This document shows, piece after piece, positions 56,134 to 64,000 of a stretch of DNA of 64,000 bases. Source of the stretch: Limnochordaceae bacterium. GTDB taxonomy: Bacteria; Bacillota; Limnochordia; Limnochordales; Geochordaceae. The stretch spans positions 186,001-250,000 of the forward strand of contig JADBKR010000006.1 of the NCBI GenBank assembly GCA_014896295.1. Direction: 5' to 3'. Both the position numbers and the translations under genes were made by a program. Within the stretch, counting starts at the first letter, position 1. Every line of letters begins with the position of its first letter. Below the pieces are notes generated by a model, which had not been told where the DNA came from, ran no database searches, and saw only the letters and a list, made by a program, of their open reading frames with translations.

Positions 56134-56970
56134 GCGGGGGCGCGCTCCCGGGCGAAGCGCGCCATCTCCGCCGTTACCGTCTCCCAATAGGCGAGGAAGG
56201 CCCCGTGCTCTCCGGCGAGCCACACGTGCCGCGCCGGGCGCAGCACCGGCGCGCCGCGCTGCCCGTTGGCCGGCTCCTGGAGCACCAGCGCGTCGAAACC
56301 GCCGGATACCATCAGGATCGGTAGCGCCCGCAGGCGCGACTCGATCGGCCGGGCATCGTGGGCCCGCCAGGCGCCGAGGAGCCTAACCGCCCGCTGCACG
56401 TCGCCGCTGCGGCCCCACCGGCGCAGCAGCTTCACCATCGAGGCGGTGGCGGCGCCCGAGGTCGGCGTCGAGGTAGAGCCCGCACAGGTGGTCGAACGCC
56501 TGCTCGGGGCTCGTGCCCCGCAGCAGCCGCACGAGGTGGTCGTAAAAGCCCGCCTGCGCCCCGGTCGTACGCAGGCCGGCCGGCACGGAGAGCAAGATGA
56601 GGGCCGGGGCCGCCGAGCCTCGCAGCGCGACCTCCACGGCCGCCCACTCGGCGACGGCCCCGCCGGCCCCTACGCCGACGATGGCTACAGGCCGCATCCC
56701 GAGCGCCTCGAGGGCGGCCGCCGCGTCCTGCCCCATCTGCTGGGTGGTGAACTCCGGCGGCACGGACTCGCGCGCCGCCAGCGCCGTCACCCGCATCCCG
56801 TAACGCCGGGCAAAGGGCGCCCACCACCGGCCCATGACCCAGCCCAGGGCAGCCCGGCTGAGCAGTGCCTCCTCCACACCCGGCAGCACCACGAGATCCG
56901 GCCCGGCGCCCCACTGCCACGCGAACAGCCGCCCGGCCGGCACGGAAACCCAGCGCCTTACGGGGATCAC
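56094..56970 (-). pseudogene. Alpha/beta hydrolase-like protein, frameshifted near 56454
   Basis: An alpha/beta-hydrolase-fold protein of about 291 residues. LVVLPGVEEALLSR gives the oxyanion region and VAIVGVGAGGAVAEWAA the nucleophile elbow, but the elbow reads G-V-G-A-G: the usual Ser is missing. The later ILMVSGGFDALVL and RHVWLAGEHGAFLAYWE hold the Asp and His positions. One extra base at 56454 breaks the frame between YLDADLG and AATASMVKLLRRWG. A non-catalytic role or a substituted nucleophile is possible. The GTG at 56970 follows GGGAAG. It lies upstream of nothing else on its strand. Confidence 0.72.
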
Positions 56971-57027
56971 CTTCCCATCTGAAAACCTGAAAAAGGGAAC
57001 AAACCCAGCCGCAGGATTCCACGCGCA

Positions 57028-57060
57028 AGGGGCCGGCCCCTGCTCGCGGGGCCGACCCCT
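57028..57060 (-). terminator. Hairpin downstream of groEL
   Basis: AGGGGCCGGCCCC (57028-57040) and GGGGCCGACCCCT (57048-57060) form a 13-base stem with one mismatch (a G-U pair in the minus transcript) and a 7-base loop. There is no long U-tract. Confidence 0.6.
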
Positions 57061-57095
57061 CTCTGACCCGAAACGGCGTCGCCACTCCGCCGGAA

Positions 57096-58715
<1,620 letters not shown>

Positions 58716-58747
58716 ACCTCTATAACCACCCTCTCACGTCGCGTGGC

Positions 58748-59044
58748 TCACTTCTCGTTGTGGATGGCGAGGATGTCACTCTCCCGGAGGATCAGGTACT
58801 CCACTCCGTTGAGCTTGACTTCGGTGCCACCGTACTTGGCGTAGATGATCCGGTCGCCGACTTTGACCTCGAGGGGCACTTTCTGGCCGTTTTCCAGCAG
58901 CCGTCCGGTGCCGACCGCGATCACCTCGCCCATCTGGGGCTTCTCCTTCGCGGTGTCCGGTAGTACGATACCCCCTTTGGTGCGTTCCTCTTGCTCGATG
59001 GGCTTGACGAGCACCCGATCCCCGAGTGGACGGATGTCCGGCAT
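58748..59044 (-). CDS. groES: 10 kDa co-chaperonin GroES
   Basis: The 98-residue heptameric lid of Gro[22 protein letters not shown] and [19 protein letters not shown] are typical, including the mobile loop ([17 protein letters not shown] region), and the C-terminal strand [16 protein letters not shown] is complete. The ATG has AGAGGGGGGAAAGGG upstream. It is transcribed from a promoter just upstream with a CIRCE operator. Confidence 0.98.
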   Translation of the reverse strand: MPDIRPLGDRVLVKPIEQEERTKGGIVLPDTAKEKPQMGEVIAVGTGRLLENGQKVPLEVKVGDRIIYAKYGGTEVKLNGVEYLILRESDILAIHNEK

Positions 59045-59080
59045 CCCTTTCCCCCCTCTACGACTCCAGCGTGGATGTTG

Positions 59081-59107
59081 TTAGCACTCGGCGGCGGTGA
59101 GTGCTAC
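59081..59107. promoter_or_regulatory. CIRCE operator (HrcA-binding) of groESL
   Basis: TTAGCACTC-N9-GAGTGCTAC matches the CIRCE consensus TTAGCACTC-N9-GAGTGCTAA at all but the last base. It lies between the groES promoter and start codon, so HrcA should repress groESL until heat shock. hrcA is not in the window. Confidence 0.95.
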
Positions 59108-59116
59108 CGGACAATC

Positions 59117-59144
59117 AATATAAACCGGGCACCGGCATTGTCAA
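59117..59144 (-). promoter_or_regulatory. Sigma-A promoter of groESL
   Basis: On the minus strand TTGACA (59144-59139) and TATATT (59122-59117) are spaced by 16 bases. The CIRCE element begins just downstream of the -10. Confidence 0.88.
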
Positions 59145-59197
59145 GAGGAAACGATGCAGGATGGCCCATCCAGCGATGGAATACTACCGGTGCAGCC

Positions 59198-60145
59198 ATG
59201 CAGTCATGGATGATCGTGGTGGCGCTCGGGGGCAACGCCATCCTTCGCCCGGGGCAGAAGGGCACCGCCGCCGATCAGCGTCACAGCCTGCGATCCACCA
59301 GCCGGCAACTGGTGCGCCTCATCCAGCGGGGTCACCGGGTGGTGGTGACGCACGGCAACGGCCCGCAGGTGGGTGCGATCCTGCTGCAGCAGGAGGCAGG
59401 CCGCAGCGCCGGCGTCCCTGCGATGCCGCTCGACGTCTGCGGGGCACAGAGCCAGGGGCTGCTCGGTTACCTGATCCAGCAGTCGCTGTACAACGAGCTG
59501 GTACGAGCCAACATCGAGAAGAGCGTCGTCACGCTCGTGACCCAGACGGTGGTCGACCCCGAGGATCCGGCCTTTTCCCGTCCGACCAAGCCGATCGGCC
59601 CGTTTTACGACGCCGCCGAGGCCCGGCGGCTGGCGGCGGAGACAGGGTATCATTACGTGGAGGACGCGGGGCGCGGCTGGCGGCGGGTCGTGCCGTCGCC
59701 CGACCCGAAGGCGATCGTGGAGGCCCAGGTCATCCGGGATCTGGTGCAGCAAGGAGTCATCGTGGTGGCCGCGGGAGGAGGGGGGATCCCGGTCGTACGG
59801 GATCCCGAGTACCGCATCCTGGGCGTCGAGGCGGTCATCGACAAGGACCTCGCGGCGGCGCGGCTGGCCGAGCAGATGCACGCGGATCTGCTGGTGATCC
59901 TGACGGACGTCGACGCGGTGTACCTGGGGTATGGCACGCCCCAGCAGAGGCCGGTGGCGCGGATGACGGTGGCGGAGGCCCGCCGGTACCTGGAGGCGGG
60001 GGAGTTTGCCTCGGGGAGCATGGAGCCGAAGGTGAGGGCCTGTGTTCGCTTCGTCGAGGCCACGGGCAAGCGAGCCACCATCTCGGCGCTCGAGCGCCTG
60101 CAGGGGGCCGTAGCCGGTGCGGCAGGTACCTCGGTCGTGCCGTGA
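59198..60145 (+). CDS. arcC: Carbamate kinase
   Basis: A 315-residue amino-acid-kinase-fold enzyme converting carbamoyl phosphate and ADP to ATP, ammonia and CO2. Motifs are VVALGGNAILRPGQKGT, VVTHGNGPQVGAILLQQE, DVCGAQSQGLLGYLIQQ, VVAAGGGGIPVV, VEAVIDKDLAAARLA and GSMEPKVRACVRFVE. No arcA or arcB is adjacent, so its carbamoyl phosphate may come from another degradation route. The ATG at 59198 has a weak site; an ATG at 59210 also fits. It is divergent from groESL and followed after 27 bases by malate dehydrogenase. Confidence 0.95.
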   Translation: MQSWMIVVALGGNAILRPGQKGTAADQRHSLRSTSRQLVRLIQRGHRVVVTHGNGPQVGAILLQQEAGRSAGVPAMPLDVCGAQSQGLLGYLIQQSLYNELVRANIEKSVVTLVTQTVVDPEDPAFSRPTKPIGPFYDAAEARRLAAETGYHYVEDAGRGWRRVVPSPDPKAIVEAQVIRDLVQQGVIVVAAGGGGIPVVRDPEYRILGVEAVIDKDLAAARLAEQMHADLLVILTDVDAVYLGYGTPQQRPVARMTVAEARRYLEAGEFASGSMEPKVRACVRFVEATGKRATISALERLQGAVAGAAGTSVVP

Positions 60146-60172
60146 GCAAAGCACAAGGGGGGCTGTTGGGCA

Positions 60173-61103
<931 letters not shown>

Positions 61104-61131
61104 CGCTGTTCGCTTCGGGAGCTTCCGGAAG

Positions 61132-61198
61132 CCCCCTTTCCCCGGGGCCACGCAGTCAGGCCATGCATACACTGCCAGAGCCGGGGAAAGGGGGTTTT
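61132..61198 (+). terminator. Terminator after mdh
   Basis: CCCCCTTTCCCCGG (61132-61145) and CCGGGGAAAGGGGG (61181-61194) are perfect 14-base arms with a 35-base loop, followed by TTTT. Confidence 0.75.
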
Positions 61199-61315
61199 CG
61201 TCAATCGTGGCGCGCGTCGCCAGCCGCTGGGAAGGCCCGCCTTCCGACGGGTTGTGGAAACCGTGTTTCGCCCGGGTCGACGGCTCGTGGCCTCCTGACC
61301 AGGGTCACGGGCGGC

Positions 61316-62065
61316 GTGACCATGGTGATCGACAAGGGGGTGCCCCCCGCTTACTTCCTGGATCTCCTGGAGATGGCCGCTCCCCACGTGCAGCTCTGGA
61401 AGCTGGCTTTCGCCTCCGCCCTGCTCTACCGGCCCGACGCCGTGTTGGCCAAAGTGGAAGCCGGCAGGGCCATGGGGGTCGAGGTCTACGCCGGGGGCAC
61501 CCTCCTGGAGCTGTCCCGAGTGCTGGGGGACCCCGAGGAGGTGCTGGTCCACCTGAAGCGCCTCGGCTTCGCCTGGGTCGAGGTCTCCAACGGCACCTTC
61601 GATTTGGGGGCGGACGAACGCCTGGCCCTGATCGCGTCGGCGAGGGAGCAGGGCTTCCGGGTCCTCACCGAGGTGGGGAGCAAGGACCCTGGCCGGCCCT
61701 TCCGCCCCGAGGACGCCGCCGAGCAGGTAGAACTCGACCTGGATGCGGGCGCCGAGTGGGTCATCATCGAGGCGCGAGACTCGGGCCGTGGGGTGGGCAT
61801 CTTCGACGAGGAGGGCCGCCTGCGGGTAGCCGAGTGGCAGCGCCTGGCCCAGCTCCTCTCCCGGCCGAGCCGGGTGATCTGGGAGGCCCCGCGGGTCGAG
61901 CAGCAGCGAGAGCTGCTGTTGCGCCTGGGACCCGACGCGGGCCTGGGCAACGTGCAGGTGGGCGACGTCTTGACGCTGGCTGCCATGCGGTGGGGGCTGC
62001 GGGCCGACACGTTGCGCCCGTGGGCCGCCGCGTTGACGCCCGGTTGCACCGCGGATAACATGTAA
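61316..62065 (+). CDS. Phosphosulfolactate synthase (ComA/YitD) family protein
   Basis: A TIM-barrel protein of about 249 residues from the GTG at 61316. Family motifs are VTMVIDKGVPPAYFLDLLE, GVEVYAGGTLLELS, VEVSNGTFDLGADERLALI, LTEVGSKDP, GAEWVIIEARDSGRG and MRWGLRADTL. ComA adds sulfite to phosphoenolpyruvate on the coenzyme M route; the Bacillus homologue YitD/ComA lies in a sporulation locus, and 3-sulfolactate is abundant in Bacillus spores. The N-terminus is uncertain: an in-frame opening extends to 61163 through the mdh terminator, and a frameshift in the 61207-61310 region is possible. No other coenzyme M or sulfolactate gene is visible. Confidence 0.82.
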   Translation: MTMVIDKGVPPAYFLDLLEMAAPHVQLWKLAFASALLYRPDAVLAKVEAGRAMGVEVYAGGTLLELSRVLGDPEEVLVHLKRLGFAWVEVSNGTFDLGADERLALIASAREQGFRVLTEVGSKDPGRPFRPEDAAEQVELDLDAGAEWVIIEARDSGRGVGIFDEEGRLRVAEWQRLAQLLSRPSRVIWEAPRVEQQRELLLRLGPDAGLGNVQVGDVLTLAAMRWGLRADTLRPWAAALTPGCTADNM

Positions 62066-62132
62066 CGCGGTTAACTATTTGGCCTGCCACTCGTCGCGTA
62101 CGGGAGACGGGCAGCCGGGAGGCGTTGGGTCG

Positions 62133-63233
62133 ATGGTGAGCCGGGAGCAGGTGATGGAGGCGCTCCGGACCATCCTGGACCCGGAGCTCCGCCGCAGCAT
62201 CGTCGATCTCGACATGGTGAAGGACGTACGGATCCAGGACACCCGGGTGGAGGTCGACGTGTTGCTCACCGTCGCCGGCTGCCCGCTCCACCGCGAGATC
62301 GAAAGCAGCGTGAAGGCCCGGGTCGGGCAGTTGCCGGGGGTCGAGGAGGTCCATGTTACCCTGGGCGAGATGACGCCCGAGCAGCGCCAGGCGCTGGTCA
62401 ACCGCCTGAGCGGGCGGCGCCAGGCGCGCTCGTCCATCCTCGATCCGGCCTCCAACACCCAGATCATCGGGATCTCCAGCGGCAAGGGCGGGGTCGGCAA
62501 GTCCACCGTGACGGCCAACCTCGCGGTGGCGCTCGCCCGCCTGGGGCACCGGGTCGGCGTGATCGACGCCGATATTTACGGGTTCAGCATTCCCCGGATT
62601 CTGGGGCTCAAGGGCCGGCCCATGGTCATCGAGGGGGCGCTGGCTCCCCAGACGGCCCATGGCGTGCAGGCCATCTCGATGGGCTCGCTGGTGGACGAGG
62701 AGACGGCCGTCATCTGGCGGGGTCCCATGCTGATGAAAGCGCTGGAGCAGTTCCTCAAGGACGTCCTGTGGGGCGACCTCGACTACCTGCTGCTCGACAT
62801 GCCCCCGGGCACCGGCGACATCGCCATCAGCATGTACCAGCTCATCCCTCAGAGCTACCTCCTCCTGGTGACCACCCCGCAACCCGTGGCCTCGGTGGTG
62901 GCCCGCCGGGTGGCCAAGATGGCGGAGAAGACCAACCAGACCGTGGTCGGCGTCATCGAAAACATGGCCTACTTCATCTGCCCGCACTGCGGCCACACCG
63001 AGGAGATCTTCGGCCGGGGAGGCGGCCAGCAGATCGCCGAGGCCCTGGGCGTGCCGCTGTTGGCCCGCTTGCCGCTCGACCGTTCCCTGCGGGAGTCGGG
63101 TGACGAGGGCCAGCCGCTGGCGGCGCTCAAGGACGACCGCATCGGGCAGGCGTTCTTGGAGGCGGCCCGGGCGCTGCACGAGCGTTTGGCCGAGGTGGAG
63201 CCCACCGGCGTGCCCTACGTCCGGGTGCCCTGA
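62133..63233 (+). CDS. mrp: Mrp/ApbC family iron-sulphur cluster carrier ATPase
   Basis: A 366-residue P-loop ATPase that carries Fe-S clusters to apoproteins. An N-terminal MIP18 (DUF59) domain (about 1-85; LDPELRRSIVDLDMVKDV, VAGCPLHREIE) precedes the ATPase domain with the deviant Walker A SSGKGGVGKST, VGVIDADIYGFSIPR, LDYLLLDMPPGTGDI and the cluster-binding CxxC in YFICPHCGHTEEIFG. The ATG at 62133 has GGGAGGCG 8 bases upstream. The 3' end overlaps the convergent ligD gene by 19 bases. Confidence 0.95.
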   Translation: MVSREQVMEALRTILDPELRRSIVDLDMVKDVRIQDTRVEVDVLLTVAGCPLHREIESSVKARVGQLPGVEEVHVTLGEMTPEQRQALVNRLSGRRQARSSILDPASNTQIIGISSGKGGVGKSTVTANLAVALARLGHRVGVIDADIYGFSIPRILGLKGRPMVIEGALAPQTAHGVQAISMGSLVDEETAVIWRGPMLMKALEQFLKDVLWGDLDYLLLDMPPGTGDIAISMYQLIPQSYLLLVTTPQPVASVVARRVAKMAEKTNQTVVGVIENMAYFICPHCGHTEEIFGRGGGQQIAEALGVPLLARLPLDRSLRESGDEGQPLAALKDDRIGQAFLEAARALHERLAEVEPTGVPYVRVP

Positions 63234-64000
63234 AGCCCCGGCACCCTCTCCAAGAAAGCGTCCAGCGAACAGGGCCTGCCGAGGGCCTCGAGGAGCGGGT
63301 CGCGCCGGCCCGGCAGCCACTGCGTCACGTTGGCGATGGTGAACGCACGGGGTTGCGCCGTCTCGAGTTCGTCCCACGTGAGCGGCATGGAGACCGGGGC
63401 TCCGGGCAAGGGGCGCGGCGAGTACGGGGCCACGACGGTTTTCCCCCGCAGGTTCTGGTACGGGTCGACGTAGACCCGGCCATGGCGGCGGCGGACCAGG
63501 CGCTCGTCGGTGACCCGGTCGGGGAAGACCTCGCTCAGCGCCCGGCCTACCGTCGCCGCGAAGCGGCTCGTCTGCTCGTAAGTGTAGCGGCGCCGGATGG
63601 GGATGCAGACGTGGACGCCGGTGGCCCCGGAGAGCTTGGGCACCGAGGGTACGCCGAGCCGGTCGAGCGCCTGCCTGACCCAGAAGGCCACCTTCCGGCT
63701 CTCCTCGAAGGAAGCCGGCGGGTCCGGGTCGAGGTCGATCACCACGAGATCGGGATGTTCGGGGTCGTCCACCCTGGACATCCACGGATGGATCTCGATC
63801 GCCGCCAGGTTGCCGAGCCACGCCAGGGTCGCCGCGCTATCGGCGAGCACGTAGTCGATGGCGCGGTCCTCGTGGGCCAGCTGGGCTGTGCGGACCCAGG
63901 CGGGGCGGGGCCAGGGCGCCTGCTTCTGGTAGAAGGAAGGGCGCTCGATGCCCTCGGGATACCGGGTGAGCACCAGCGGCCGTCCCTCCAGGTGGGGCAG
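63215..64000 (-). CDS. ligD: LigD-type DNA polymerase/primase domain (non-homologous end joining), 5' partial
   Basis: The C-terminal part of an archaeo-eukaryotic-primase-type LigD polymerase domain; the start lies beyond the window. Visible are RPLVLTRYPEGIERPSFYQKQ, LAAIEIHPWMSRVDDPEHPD, the metal-binding pair VVIDLDPDP, KLSGATGVHVCIPI, and VDPYQNLRGKTVVAPYSPRP. It fills gaps and adds nucleotides at double-strand breaks with Ku and a ligase, a system frequently used by spore formers. No ligase or nuclease domain follows in this part, so it is either the stand-alone polymerase type or has those domains N-terminal. Confidence 0.92.
   Translation of the reverse strand: MPHLEGRPLVLTRYPEGIERPSFYQKQAPWPRPAWVRTAQLAHEDRAIDYVLADSAATLAWLGNLAAIEIHPWMSRVDDPEHPDLVVIDLDPDPPASFEESRKVAFWVRQALDRLGVPSVPKLSGATGVHVCIPIRRRYTYEQTSRFAATVGRALSEVFPDRVTDERLVRRRHGRVYVDPYQNLRGKTVVAPYSPRPLPGAPVSMPLTWDELETAQPRAFTIANVTQWLPGRRDPLLEALGRPCSLDAFLERVPGLQGTRT

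Overview
The window is very GC-rich (roughly 70% by eye) and densely coded on both strands. A GerA-type spore germination locus, CIRCE-controlled groESL, LutABC lactate oxidation, GTG/TTG starts with strong AGGAGG-type ribosome sites and a LigD polymerase domain point to an endospore-forming, high-GC Firmicutes lineage (Limnochordia, Thermaerobacter, Symbiobacterium or similar; inferred). A small secreted protein whose C-terminus looks like an outer-membrane beta-barrel, and a FecR-domain protein, would fit a diderm lineage such as Limnochordia, but this is unproven. No tRNA, rRNA, CRISPR array, IS element or prophage was seen.

Layout. 1-9.5 kb: the end of a GH13 neopullulanase-like gene, a YggS/YlmE PLP protein, a CDF metal exporter, the pstSCAB phosphate importer and a NatAB-like ABC exporter. 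9.5-17.5 kb: an old yellow enzyme, a CPBP protease, small membrane and secreted proteins, a SatD + DUF3307 pair with matching palindromes in front of both genes, a CHASE2 adenylate cyclase, a perfect CRP-type palindrome, then a secreted low-complexity protein and a FecR-domain protein. 17.6-28.9 kb: lutA, a lutB-lutC fusion, a second ABC exporter, ferredoxin, DUF190/CrcB fluoride genes, a Cys-rich DUF6062-like protein, an Xaa-Pro peptidase and an MFS transporter. 29-34 kb: a two-component system, a secreted protein, a lipoprotein and an oxidase-subunit-I-like membrane protein. 34-39 kb: the germination locus (small membrane protein, GerAA, GerAC and a coiled-coil protein on minus; GerAB divergent on plus). 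39-48.3 kb: a hemerythrin, an arginase-fold protein, copA with a consensus promoter and CsoR-like operator, a YHS protein, a degenerate YchF-like GTPase, glcDF and a thioesterase. 48.3-64 kb: an AIR-synthase-like protein, glycogen phosphorylase, a VKOR-DsbA fusion, a GNAT/acyl-CoA-synthetase protein, a PC4-like protein, an alpha/beta hydrolase, groESL, carbamate kinase, malate dehydrogenase, a phosphosulfolactate-synthase homologue, Mrp and the LigD polymerase domain.

The most striking global property is about a dozen single-base frameshifts in otherwise well-conserved genes, including malate dehydrogenase, glycogen phosphorylase and glcF. Several lie at or beside C/G runs. They look more like uncorrected sequencing indels than gene decay, so 'pseudogene' entries below should be read as 'frameshifted as given'. 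The most promising biology is the 11.8-17.5 kb block, where a SatD-type regulator, its repeated palindromes, a membrane adenylate cyclase, a CRP-type site and a secreted/FecR pair sit together.
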